Assembly: GCF_029258205.1 (NCBI RefSeq)
Contig: NZ_JARHZJ010000053.1
Location: 1 to 50,348, forward strand
Reading direction: 5' to 3'
Source: Clostridium sp.
Lineage (GTDB): Bacteria; Bacillota; Clostridia; Clostridiales; Clostridiaceae
DNA length: 50,348 nucleotides
Positions 8,981 to 17,019 of this stretch are shown in pieces. Below the pieces are notes generated by a model. That model did no database searches. It saw nothing but the letters and a program-made list of their open reading frames with translations, and was not told the origin of the DNA. Position numbers and translations under genes: made by a program. Each line of letters starts with the position of its first letter. Within the stretch, counting starts at the first letter, position 1.

Positions 8981-9613
8981 CTACATTCTTAGTAAACATT
9001 TTTTGCAAATAATAGTTGTCCCTTTATTAGCTGTAACAAAATCATTTTCTACAATAGTTTTATTACAAATAGCACATATAGTATTTGAACTTTCTTTACT
9101 TAATGAAGAACTTTTTGGTTCTTTATTAGTATTATTAGTTTTTCTTTTTTTATTAGGTGGGGGTGAATAAAGAAGCTTTTCAGCTGTTTCTTTACGCTTA
9201 TTTATTTCATAATTAAAACTATAAGAACTTTCACAAAAAAGCTCTAATTCAAATCTAGGATTTTCTTTATCATAAAATTCCTCAGTTATTATTCTTCTTA
9301 TTTGCATATCATTTATTATTAATCCACTCTTTTCAATTCCATCGAATATACTTTTTGTTATATTGCTTGTATCTGGATGTCTCTTAGAACTTTTATAATA
9401 AACTTTTAACACAGCTATTAAAGATTCCTCTAAAATAACATTAGGATTTTGAATTCTTGCTTCATAAGCAATTTGCTCTTCATACAATGCATATCTATCA
9501 TGATATTTACCAGAATTGGATGGTAAAATTGCTCTTCCTTGCGAATTTGATAGTTTAAAATTTGATTTAGTAATAGGTGAGCCTTTTACTATAACTTTTG
9601 CGTATGAATTCAT
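8981..9613 (-). CDS. RusA-like Holliday-junction nuclease with C-terminal zinc knuckle
   Basis: A 210-aa protein. The N-terminal ~130 residues match the RusA resolvase family: PDTSNITKSIFDGI followed by IINDMQI supplies the acidic residues seen in RusA active sites. The C-terminal tail is a Ser/Lys/Asn-rich linker and then CAIC-x19-CKKC, a four-cysteine zinc site. RusA enzymes cut Holliday junctions and are usually phage-borne at about 120-140 aa; the extension is unusual. The start is the ATG at 9613, with GGAGG five bases upstream. It is divergent from tsaD. Confidence 0.78.
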   Translation of the reverse strand: MNSYAKVIVKGSPITKSNFKLSNSQGRAILPSNSGKYHDRYALYEEQIAYEARIQNPNVILEESLIAVLKVYYKSSKRHPDTSNITKSIFDGIEKSGLIINDMQIRRIITEEFYDKENPRFELELFCESSYSFNYEINKRKETAEKLLYSPPPNKKRKTNNTNKEPKSSSLSKESSNTICAICNKTIVENDFVTANKGTTIICKKCLLRM

Positions 9614-9630
9614 AGTAAACCTCCAATCAT

Positions 9631-9670
9631 ATGATATAATAATATAGATTATATCATAATGTAACATTAT
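9631..9670. promoter_or_regulatory. Two adjacent palindromes in the rusA-like/tsaD divergent region
   Basis: A perfect 10-bp inverted repeat ATGATATAAT (9631-9640) / ATTATATCAT (9648-9657) is followed by a near-perfect palindrome ATAATGTAACATTAT (9656-9670). They lie between the RusA-like start and the tsaD promoter and could be operators. The left arms contain TATAAT on both strands, so one may serve as the -10 of the RusA-like gene. AT-richness makes chance dyads common. Confidence 0.35.
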
Positions 9671-9683
9671 ATATTTACATTTC

Positions 9684-9712
9684 TTGAAAGTATTTAACAG
9701 ATAAAGTATAAT
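9684..9712 (+). promoter_or_regulatory. Sigma-A promoter of tsaD
   Basis: TTGAAA (9684-9689), 17-bp spacer, TATAAT (9707-9712), about 40 bases before the tsaD ATG. This is one mismatch from the full vegetative consensus. Confidence 0.75.
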
Positions 9713-9754
9713 ACTCTATGTTTATATGAAAAATTAAAATTAAGAGGGATAAAA

Positions 9755-10774
9755 ATGGATAAAAAAATTATATTAGCAATAGAAAGTAGTTGTGATGAAA
9801 CAGCGGCAGCTGTTGTAGTCAATGGTAGAGAAGTTTTATCAAATATAATATCTTCTCAGATAGATATACATACAAAATTTGGAGGAGTAGTGCCAGAGGT
9901 TGCATCAAGAAAGCACATAGAGGCTATAAATGCAGTGGTAGAAGAGGCATTAGAAGTTGCAGGAGTAACTTTTGATGATATAGATGCAATAGCAGTTACA
10001 TATGGTCCAGGTTTAGTTGGAGCACTTTTAGTAGGGCTTCAATATGCTAAAGGATTAGCATATTCTTTAGATAAACCTCTAATAGGAGTTAACCATATAG
10101 AGGGACATATAAGTGCTAACTTTATAGATCATAAAGATTTAGAACCACCTTTTGTTTGTTTAGTTGTATCAGGAGGACATACTTTTGTAGTTCACGTTGA
10201 AGACTATGGAAAATTTGAAATAATAGGAGAAACAAGAGATGATGCAGCTGGAGAAGCTTTCGATAAGGTAGCAAGAGCAGTCGGATTAGGATATCCAGGA
10301 GGACCAAAAATAGATAAATTAGCTAAGGAAGGAAATAGTGATGCTATAAAATTCCCAAAAGCTAATTTCCATGATAATACCTTAGATTTTTCATTTAGTG
10401 GAGTTAAATCAGCGGTCTTAAACTATTTAAATAAGATGGAAATGAAAAATGAAGAAATAAACAAAGCTGATGTAGTAGCTAGTTTCCAAAAGGCTGTAGT
10501 TGAAGTGTTAACTGATAATGCAATAAAAACTTGCAAGATTAGAAAGGCAGATAAAATAGCAATTGCAGGTGGAGTTGCGTCTAATAGTGCCTTAAGAGAA
10601 AATCTTCTTAGAGAAGGAAAAAAGAGAGGAATAAAGATTTTATTCCCATCACCAATACTTTGCACAGATAATGCTGCCATGATAGGAAGTGCTGCATATT
10701 TTGAATTATTAAAAGGAAATGTATCTGAAATGAGTCTTAATGCAAAGCCTAATTTAAGATTAGGTGAAAGATAG
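9755..10774 (+). CDS. tsaD: tRNA N6-adenosine threonylcarbamoyltransferase TsaD
   Basis: A 339-aa ASKHA-fold enzyme, full length for the family. It begins [16 protein letters not shown], has the metal-binding pair NHIEGH near 111-116 and VVSGGHT, then GEAFDKVAR and the late [12 protein letters not shown]. It transfers the threonylcarbamoyl group made by TsaC (also in this window, at 40261) to adenosine 37 of ANN-reading tRNAs, with TsaB and TsaE as partners outside the window. GAGGG precedes the start. Confidence 0.97.
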   Translation: MDKKIILAIESSCDETAAAVVVNGREVLSNIISSQIDIHTKFGGVVPEVASRKHIEAINAVVEEALEVAGVTFDDIDAIAVTYGPGLVGALLVGLQYAKGLAYSLDKPLIGVNHIEGHISANFIDHKDLEPPFVCLVVSGGHTFVVHVEDYGKFEIIGETRDDAAGEAFDKVARAVGLGYPGGPKIDKLAKEGNSDAIKFPKANFHDNTLDFSFSGVKSAVLNYLNKMEMKNEEINKADVVASFQKAVVEVLTDNAIKTCKIRKADKIAIAGGVASNSALRENLLREGKKRGIKILFPSPILCTDNAAMIGSAAYFELLKGNVSEMSLNAKPNLRLGER

Positions 10775-10788
10775 GGGCTGAATTACAA

Positions 10789-11808
10789 ATGAGGTTTATT
10801 CCGTACTCAAATGGATTTCATAAAATGAACAAGAATATAGAAATAAAGCCTATAAATGTGATAAGGAACATTTTTATATTTATATTAGCTTTAGTATTTA
10901 TAGGCTTTGTTTATCAAATGATAGTAAACAAAATTGACGATAGCAAAATAGAACCAGATACTAAGTATGTAAGAATTGATAGTAAGAAAAATTATTACAA
11001 TTTCCAGGGAGAAAGTAAACCAACTATAATCATGAGTTCTGATATAGGTTTAGGACTAAGTGAATGGAATAAGGTTCAGAATCTTATAGAAAAAGAGTAT
11101 GGTTATAGAACATTTTCTTATGATAGACCAGGATATGGTTTTTCTGAATCAATAAAGGATGATGGTATTAAAGAACAAGCTCAACATCTTAGAATGATTC
11201 TTAAAAAATCAGGAATTGGTGGTCCATATATACTTGTTGGTGAAGGCTATGGTGGATTAGTAATGTGTAATTTTGCTGAGCTCTATCCTGATTTGGTTCA
11301 AGGAGTTATTCTTGTAGATCCAATAAGTGAAGAAGCTTTAAGCGAAAATAAAAATTATATGGAACAATATTCAAGCCAAAAATTTAGTAGGTTTATACAA
11401 AAATATGGTTCATACTTTGGATTAACATCAATAATGAATAAATTTGGTATGTTAAAAAATCCAAATGGTTTAGAGGAAAATTTAAATAATGAAAATCTTA
11501 AGGTGTATAATATTTTGAGAACTAAAAGTGATTATAATAGCGGATATTATACTGAGCTTACAAATATTTTAGAGAAAAGTAGTAATTCTCAAAAATCTGG
11601 GTTATTAAATGGCAAACCTTTGAGCATAATAGTTAATGATAATGCTTTTATTAAAGAGCAGGAGAGTTTAAAAAAACTTACTTCAGATAATAAAGTCCAA
11701 ATAGTAAATGCTAAGAATAAGACAGATGTTATACCTTTAGAGAAGCCAGAATTATTTTTAGATAGTATAAGATTTATCCAAGATAATAGTTTGGAAGAGC
11801 AAAATTAG
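10789..11808 (+). CDS. Membrane-anchored alpha/beta-hydrolase-fold protein, catalytic residues lost
   Basis: A 339-aa protein with one N-terminal membrane anchor (about 25-46) and an external alpha/beta-hydrolase fold: YDRPGYGFSE, then the nucleophile elbow region and LVDPIS. The elbow reads GEGYGG (151-156), with Gly153 where the family has the Ser nucleophile (GxSxG). At the C-terminus NKTDVIPLEKPE replaces the usual GH...PE, so the catalytic His is also missing. It is probably a binding or structural protein, not a hydrolase. It starts 14 bases after tsaD. The ATG at 10789 is chosen with AGGGG upstream; Met13 is a weaker alternative. Confidence 0.75.
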   Translation: MRFIPYSNGFHKMNKNIEIKPINVIRNIFIFILALVFIGFVYQMIVNKIDDSKIEPDTKYVRIDSKKNYYNFQGESKPTIIMSSDIGLGLSEWNKVQNLIEKEYGYRTFSYDRPGYGFSESIKDDGIKEQAQHLRMILKKSGIGGPYILVGEGYGGLVMCNFAELYPDLVQGVILVDPISEEALSENKNYMEQYSSQKFSRFIQKYGSYFGLTSIMNKFGMLKNPNGLEENLNNENLKVYNILRTKSDYNSGYYTELTNILEKSSNSQKSGLLNGKPLSIIVNDNAFIKEQESLKKLTSDNKVQIVNAKNKTDVIPLEKPELFLDSIRFIQDNSLEEQN

Positions 11809-11830
11809 CCTAAGAGTATAAACATATCCT

Positions 11831-11874
11831 ATGACATAGAAATGACATAAACATGACATAGAAATGACACAAAA
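11831..11874 (+). repeat. Four 11-bp direct repeats ahead of htrA
   Basis: Four consecutive 11-bp units each begin ATGACA: ATGACATAGAA, ATGACATAAAC, ATGACATAGAA, ATGACACAAAA (11831, 11842, 11853, 11864). One unit is about one helical turn. OmpR/PhoB-family regulators bind such 11-bp-spaced direct repeats, and the reverse complement gives TGTCAT every 11 bp, like the core of the E. coli Pho box. A -10-like TACTAT (11881-11886) follows after six bases with no -35, as at activator-dependent promoters. Confidence 0.65.
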
Positions 11875-11922
11875 AATGGTTACTATTAACTTGTAAAACA
11901 AATGTTTAGGAGGGTATGTATA

Positions 11923-13302
11923 ATGAGTGATTTTAATAAAAAAGATGAAAACTTAAATGACTACTTTGGTTTTGATCATAAAGAAAATGAAACTTTAGAT
12001 TCAGATAAAGACATAAAAGACAAAGAAAATATAGAGTCAAATAATGATACTAAGCAAACTAACATAGATCAAACTCAGCACTTAAATATAGATAATGAAA
12101 TTAATTCAAAAGAGGAAGTTAAACAAAGAGAGGATATAAAGTCCTCTGATGTAAACTCAAAAATTTTGAAAGAATCTAATGATAATAGTAAAAATAAAAA
12201 AGTAAAGGAAAAGAGTGGATTTAAAAGAGGAATAGCTATGATAGCAGGTGCTGTTATAGTTGCAATTCTTGGAGGAGCTATAGGAGCTGGAGGAGTTTAT
12301 TATGCTTTTAAAAATAGCATACCGGTAAGTACATTAGAAAATAATAGTAATAGTGCAACTAATCCACCAGAATTTAAAGGCGAAGATGGAGCATTAACTG
12401 TTCCACAAGTAGTTGAAAAAGTTACACCTGCCGTTGTAGGAGTATCTACAAAAAGCTTAGTAAGAGATCAATTCTTTAATGTAAAGGAGCAAGAAGGTTT
12501 AGGATCTGGATTTATAATAAATGAAGATGGATATGTTGTTACAAACTATCATGTTATAAATGGAGCTCAAGAAGTTAAAGTAATATTCTCAGATGGAAAA
12601 GAAGTTAATGCTAAGGTTGTAAATTATGATGCAGAAAGAGATGTTGCAGTAATAAAAATAACAGATGATGTTAAAATGCCTGGAATAGCTCAATTAGGAG
12701 ATTCATCTACAGTTAAGGCTGGTGAAGAAGTAATTGCTATAGGAAATCCTCTAGGAAAAGAATTTAGTTCAACAGTAACTAAAGGAATAGTAAGTTCACC
12801 AAATAGAAAAATGAAGACAGAAACCGGAAATGTATTAGATTATATTCAAACAGATGCTGCTATTAACCCTGGTAATAGTGGTGGTCCATTAATAAATTCT
12901 AAAGGTGAAGTTATTGGAATAAACACTGCTAAAAAAGTTGGTGAAGATATTGAAGGTATAGGATTTGCAATTCCTATAAATGAGGTTAAAACAAGATTAG
13001 ATTCATTATCAAAACCAATATTAAAGCTTGGTATTACAGCTAGAACTGTTACTCCAGAATTGGCAAAAGAAAATAATTTAGAAGAAGGTATTTATGTTGT
13101 TGGAGTACAAGAATTTAGTCCCGCAGAAAAAGCAGGATTAAAAATAGGTGATTTAATAATTGAATTTGGTGGAAAAAGAGTAAAAACTTTAGAAGAATTA
13201 AATCAAGCTAAAAGTAAATATAATGATGGAGACTCAGTACCAGTTGAGATAATTAGAGATGGTAAGAAAGTCAAATTAAATTTAACATTAGTTGCTAATT
13301 AG
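11923..13302 (+). CDS. htrA: HtrA/DegP-like serine protease, membrane anchored
   Basis: A 459-aa protein. A long acidic, Asn/Lys-rich cytoplasmic region (about 1-95) precedes one membrane segment (about 100-130). The trypsin-like domain has the triad in TNYHVINGA (His), ERDVAVIKI (Asp) and NPGNSGGPL (Ser), and a PDZ domain (about 365-455) closes the protein. The family degrades misfolded proteins at the outer membrane face. The start is the ATG at 11923, with AGGAGGG eight bases upstream; the first in-frame ATG (11902) lies before that site. Regulation is probably by the 11-bp repeats upstream. Confidence 0.94.
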   Translation: MSDFNKKDENLNDYFGFDHKENETLDSDKDIKDKENIESNNDTKQTNIDQTQHLNIDNEINSKEEVKQREDIKSSDVNSKILKESNDNSKNKKVKEKSGFKRGIAMIAGAVIVAILGGAIGAGGVYYAFKNSIPVSTLENNSNSATNPPEFKGEDGALTVPQVVEKVTPAVVGVSTKSLVRDQFFNVKEQEGLGSGFIINEDGYVVTNYHVINGAQEVKVIFSDGKEVNAKVVNYDAERDVAVIKITDDVKMPGIAQLGDSSTVKAGEEVIAIGNPLGKEFSSTVTKGIVSSPNRKMKTETGNVLDYIQTDAAINPGNSGGPLINSKGEVIGINTAKKVGEDIEGIGFAIPINEVKTRLDSLSKPILKLGITARTVTPELAKENNLEEGIYVVGVQEFSPAEKAGLKIGDLIIEFGGKRVKTLEELNQAKSKYNDGDSVPVEIIRDGKKVKLNLTLVAN

Positions 13303-13309
13303 TTTAATA

Positions 13310-13355
13310 AAGGATGTATATCAAATAAATTTATTTGATACACATCCTTTTTATT
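13310..13355 (+). terminator. Terminator of htrA
   Basis: AAAGGATGTATATCAAATAA pairs with the downstream TTATTTGATACACATCCTTT with few mismatches, followed by a T-rich run (TTTTTATTTT). Confidence 0.85.
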
Positions 13356-13539
13356 TTAAATAAAATTTAAATGTAAAATTTTAGATAAAAATCAAATATA
13401 TCCAATAAAACCAATTATTAATTATTATATTTGACTATAGAATAGTAGTAATAGTCATTTAAAATTAAAGATATATTTTATCTAAAACAAAAAAATATAG
13501 GTTATAAACAAGAAGGGTATTAATTTAGGAGGATTATAT

Positions 13540-13872
13540 ATGAAAAAAATAGTATTATTATGTACATTAGGAATGTCTACATCTTTATTAGTTTCTAAAA
13601 TGAGAAAAGTAGCAAATGAACTAGATATTGATTGTTCTATAATTGCAATAGGTGAATATGAGCTTAAAAAATATGAAAAAGACGCAGATATAATAATGTT
13701 AGGACCTCAAGTAAGATATTTATTTAATAGTTTAAGGAAAAAAATGGATAGTAATATACCAATAACTCTTATAAATAGTGGAGATTATGGAACTATGAAT
13801 GGTAAGAAGGTTTTAGATCAAGCTTTAGAGCTAATTGATAATAAGGAATTATCAATAAATAATTTATTATAA
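13540..13872 (+). CDS. PTS lactose/cellobiose-type IIB component
   Basis: A 110-aa cytoplasmic protein with the IIB phospho-cysteine at Cys8 in LLCTLGMSTSLL and the typical IMLGPQVRYL further on. IIB takes phosphate from IIA and passes it to the sugar bound by IIC. No IIA or IIC gene is next to it, so it must work with components elsewhere or have a regulatory role. It has AGGAGG before the ATG. The 237-base gap upstream contains two small dyads (TTTTAGATAAAA with TTTTATCTAAAA, and TGACTAT with ATAGTCA) that could be operator elements. Confidence 0.9.
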   Translation: MKKIVLLCTLGMSTSLLVSKMRKVANELDIDCSIIAIGEYELKKYEKDADIIMLGPQVRYLFNSLRKKMDSNIPITLINSGDYGTMNGKKVLDQALELIDNKELSINNLL

Positions 13873-13948
13873 GAAGTTTTAAATAATGGATCATATAATA
13901 AGTGTTTTTAAGATATTTTTATACGGATCTTTATCAAAATATAATAGT

Positions 13949-13991
13949 AAAACTTACAAACATATTGTGAGAATTACTGTTTGTAAGTTTT
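13949..13991. terminator. Terminator between convergent genes
   Basis: Perfect 14-bp stem AAAACTTACAAACA (13949-13962) / TGTTTGTAAGTTTT (13978-13991), followed by a T-rich stretch. It can serve the PTS IIB gene and, on the other strand, the glycosyltransferase. Confidence 0.85.
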
Positions 13992-14032
13992 ATTAAAATT
14001 TTCATACTGCACTATTATTTTTTAGCAGATTT

Positions 14033-15178
14033 TTATGATTTTATTAATGAATTTTTAGAAATTTTTATTACCTTTTTATATACATCTAAGGTTTTATTTG
14101 CTGTTTTTTCCCAAGTGAATTCCTTACTTCTTTCAAAACATAGATTTTCTAAATTATTTCTAAGCTTTGAATCATTTAATAGATTTTCTAGTTTTGAAGA
14201 TAATTCTTTAGGGTTATTTGGATTAACTAAGCTTTCATTAAATGGAACTACTTCAGGAATAGAAGTTATATTTGAGGTTAAAACGGCTGTTTTACAACTC
14301 ATGGCTTCTAAAGGAGGTAAACCAAAGCCTTCATATAGAGAAGGATAAGTAAACAGGGTAGTTGCATTATATAAGGTTGGTAAATATTCATCTTCTATAA
14401 ATCCAGTAAAAATAACCTTATCTTTTATAGGTAAACTTTCAGTATAGGCCTTTAATTTTAAGCCTTCATCTCTTAATCCACCTACAATGAGAAGTTTATA
14501 ATTTTCATCAATATTTTTATGAATATTGTTAAAGGCATCAACAAGTCCTTTAACATTCTTTCTTAAGCTAAATCCACCTATATACATAATAAATGGACCA
14601 TTGAAATTAAATCTATTATTAACATCAAATAGACATTTTTCTTTATCTAAAGGTTTATAATTTTCATTAGCTGCTAGTGGTGTTACAAAGATATTTTCAG
14701 CAGGAAAGTGTGGGAAAAATCTTAGGATGTCACTTTTAGAGTATTCTGATACAGTTATTATTCCTGTTGAATTATCAATTATTTCAGGCATACTTTGAAG
14801 AAATTTTTTTAAGTAACCTTTACCAACGGTTTCAGGTAAAATATATGGAATTAAGTCATGAATAGTAACTAATTTTGCAAAGTTTCCTTTAGAAGAAAGT
14901 CCAAGTCCATTTTGGGGAAGGTGAAGTAAATCTATATTTTCTTTTATTGCATAGGATGGTATATAGTAATCTTCAAAAAAACGTTGATGTTTTCTAGAAG
15001 ACATTATTATTTTAGTATTTTCAGTTTCAAACTCAGGTATTTTTTCTCCAGAGCATAATAAATCATAAGATGAATCCTTATCTAATTTTAATATGTTTGT
15101 TAATAGGTTATATGTGTATGTTCCTATACCTGTTCCTCTATACCAAGTTGCACCTCTTGCATCTATTAAGTTATACAT
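14033..15178 (-). CDS. GT4-family glycosyltransferase, spore-coat cluster
   Basis: A 381-aa retaining glycosyltransferase of the GT-B/GT4 type: N-terminal GTGIGTYTYNL, then LVTIHDLIPY, IMYIGGFSLRKNV and the donor-site motif EGFGLPPLEAMSC (Glu-x7-Glu). It is a paralogue of the gene at 18238, sharing the RGTGIG start and order of motifs. Flanking CotS-like genes suggest it decorates the spore surface, like CotSA in Bacillus. The start is the ATG at 15178 (MYNLIDARG) with AAGGAG upstream; an earlier in-frame start would add a hydrophobic tail with no ribosome site. Confidence 0.88.
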   Translation of the reverse strand: MYNLIDARGATWYRGTGIGTYTYNLLTNILKLDKDSSYDLLCSGEKIPEFETENTKIIMSSRKHQRFFEDYYIPSYAIKENIDLLHLPQNGLGLSSKGNFAKLVTIHDLIPYILPETVGKGYLKKFLQSMPEIIDNSTGIITVSEYSKSDILRFFPHFPAENIFVTPLAANENYKPLDKEKCLFDVNNRFNFNGPFIMYIGGFSLRKNVKGLVDAFNNIHKNIDENYKLLIVGGLRDEGLKLKAYTESLPIKDKVIFTGFIEDEYLPTLYNATTLFTYPSLYEGFGLPPLEAMSCKTAVLTSNITSIPEVVPFNESLVNPNNPKELSSKLENLLNDSKLRNNLENLCFERSKEFTWEKTANKTLDVYKKVIKISKNSLIKS

Positions 15179-15250
15179 TAAGATTCCACTCCTTAGAAAA
15201 ATAATAATTATAATTAATAATATTAATAAATAATATAAAATGTGCATGTA

Positions 15251-15278
15251 ACAAGAAGAATTTAATCAACATATACTA
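15251..15278 (+). promoter_or_regulatory. Predicted sigma-K promoter of the first cotS-like gene
   Basis: AC (15251-15252), 17 bases, then CATATACTA (15270-15278), a perfect match to the sigma-K -10 pattern CATANNNTA, 28 bases before the ATG. Sigma-K acts in the late mother cell, as expected for a spore coat gene. Motif match only. Confidence 0.55.
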
Positions 15279-15306
15279 ATTAAAAAGTGAAAGTAGGAGT
15301 AAGTTT

Positions 15307-16314
15307 ATGGAACAGGATTATATAAAGGATAAAATCTTACTTAACTATGGTATAGAAAGCAAAGAAGTAATAAAAGTGAAAAACACATATAAAATTATAA
15401 CCAGGGATGAGGAGTATTGTTTGAAGGTAATAAAATATCAATATCCTCATTTTTATTTTATAGTTTCTGCTCAAAAGCATCTTGTGAAAAATGGATTTAA
15501 ATCAATTCCTAAAATACTAGATACTGTAGACGGAAAAGATTATGTAAAGCTACATGATAAATTAGCTTATTTAACTCCTTGGATAAAATGTAGAGAATGT
15601 GATTATAAAAATAAGTCGGATTTAAGATTAGCAGCTAAAAAGCTTAGTGAACTACATAATAGTAGTGAGGGGTTTGTTATAAATAAGGCACTTAACCCTA
15701 GGATAGCATGGGGAAGGTGGTATAAGATATTTGAAACAAGAGGAGAAGAAATTATTGACTTTAAAAAAAGAATATATCAGAAAGCGTATATGTCAGAATT
15801 TGATAAGTTATATCTTTCTATTATGGATGAGGAATTAAAAAGAGTTGAAAGAACACTTTTGCACATAAAAAGTAGTGGTTATTTTGACTATATGAAAAAA
15901 GAAGTTAAAAAATTGGGATTTTGTCATCATGATTATGCAGATCATAATGTACTTTTATTAGAAAATAATGAAATAAATATAATAGATTTTGATTACTGTA
16001 TTTTAGATTCTCACTTACATGATTTAAGTAGCATATGCATTAGGACAATGAAAGAGGGGAGATGGGACTTAAATTTATTTAAATATATAATAGATAGTTA
16101 TTTAAATAATAAAGAAGTAAGAAATGAAGAATTTCCTATTATGGCTTCTTTTATTGAGTTTCCTCAAGCCTATTGGCAATTAGGACTTCAATATTATTGG
16201 GAGCAACAGCCTTGGGAGGAAGAACATTTTTTAAAGAAACTAGGTAAATACGAAAAAGATAGAAAACTTAGACAGAATTTTGTTGATGAATTAAGTAATT
16301 TTACTTTGAGGTGA
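15307..16314 (+). CDS. CotS-family spore coat protein (kinase-like fold)
   Basis: A 335-aa protein with the aminoglycoside-phosphotransferase/CotS fold: CHHDYADHNVLL (near 212-223) corresponds to the catalytic loop and IIDFDYC to the metal-binding Asp. The family includes CotS, CotI and YutH of Bacillus spores; its true activity is unproven. It shares these motifs with the proteins at 17020 and 19468, so there are three paralogues here. A gene of unknown function follows after 6 bases. AGGAGT precedes the ATG. Confidence 0.87.
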   Translation: MEQDYIKDKILLNYGIESKEVIKVKNTYKIITRDEEYCLKVIKYQYPHFYFIVSAQKHLVKNGFKSIPKILDTVDGKDYVKLHDKLAYLTPWIKCRECDYKNKSDLRLAAKKLSELHNSSEGFVINKALNPRIAWGRWYKIFETRGEEIIDFKKRIYQKAYMSEFDKLYLSIMDEELKRVERTLLHIKSSGYFDYMKKEVKKLGFCHHDYADHNVLLLENNEINIIDFDYCILDSHLHDLSSICIRTMKEGRWDLNLFKYIIDSYLNNKEVRNEEFPIMASFIEFPQAYWQLGLQYYWEQQPWEEEHFLKKLGKYEKDRKLRQNFVDELSNFTLR

Positions 16315-16320
16315 TTTAAT

Positions 16321-17007
16321 TTGAGTGAAGAATTAGAATTATTTTTAAATAAAAATAATATAGAAGTATTACCTAGAAAAGAAATAGAAAAGGAAAAAAG
16401 GGAATTAAGATTTTATGATCCATTAGAGTATTTAAATACAATAAGTGAAATTCACAAAGAATTTTTAAAAGAGGAAAATAGGATAAAATTTAAATTTAGA
16501 AATGATATATGGAAGCATGTTCAAATTTTAAAACTATGGATTAGAAGAGTAGATAAATTAGAAGAAAGTAATAAATTAATTAATATAGCCTTAGATACTT
16601 CAAAAAAAAGCTTAGAGTGTATTGAAAATATTAGTTATAAAGAGCTTATAAGAAGGGCTATGGAAAGAGAAGAAGTATGTATTGGTAGGATATATTATGA
16701 AATTAAGAAGGGTGAGAAAAGGATTTTTATAAAAAATACAGAGAATATAAAATTTAATATGGTAGAAGATGACTATTATAACTACTTAAAAAAGATAAGA
16801 GGAAACTATAGGGATGAATTAAAGGATTTGCTGAGTGAAGTGATAGAAAAAGAAAATTTGGATTTTAAAAGTTATGTTTATATAAATTCATTAATTGAGT
16901 ATCCATATAATTCAATGAAGTATTTGCAAAATAATTATATAAAGGATTTAAAGATTGAAATTAATGTTTTAGAAGAATTATTAGTTAAAGATTATCTTAT
17001 ACAATAG
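16321..17007 (+). CDS. Unknown protein embedded in the spore-coat cluster
   Basis: A 228-aa protein that I do not recognise. It is highly charged (Glu and Lys rich), largely helical by composition, and has no signal peptide or membrane segment. It starts with TTG at 16321, supported by GAGGTG seven bases upstream that overlaps the end of the CotS gene. It lies 6 bases after one CotS paralogue and 12 bases before another, so it is almost surely in their operon and probably part of the spore coat or its assembly. Confidence 0.72.
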   Translation: MSEELELFLNKNNIEVLPRKEIEKEKRELRFYDPLEYLNTISEIHKEFLKEENRIKFKFRNDIWKHVQILKLWIRRVDKLEESNKLINIALDTSKKSLECIENISYKELIRRAMEREEVCIGRIYYEIKKGEKRIFIKNTENIKFNMVEDDYYNYLKKIRGNYRDELKDLLSEVIEKENLDFKSYVYINSLIEYPYNSMKYLQNNYIKDLKIEINVLEELLVKDYLIQ

Positions 17008-17019
17008 GGGGAGTGGTTT

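Noticed and set aside
10122..10307. Minus-strand frame inside tsaD
   Set aside because: A Leu-rich shadow of the clear tsaD gene, with no start signal.
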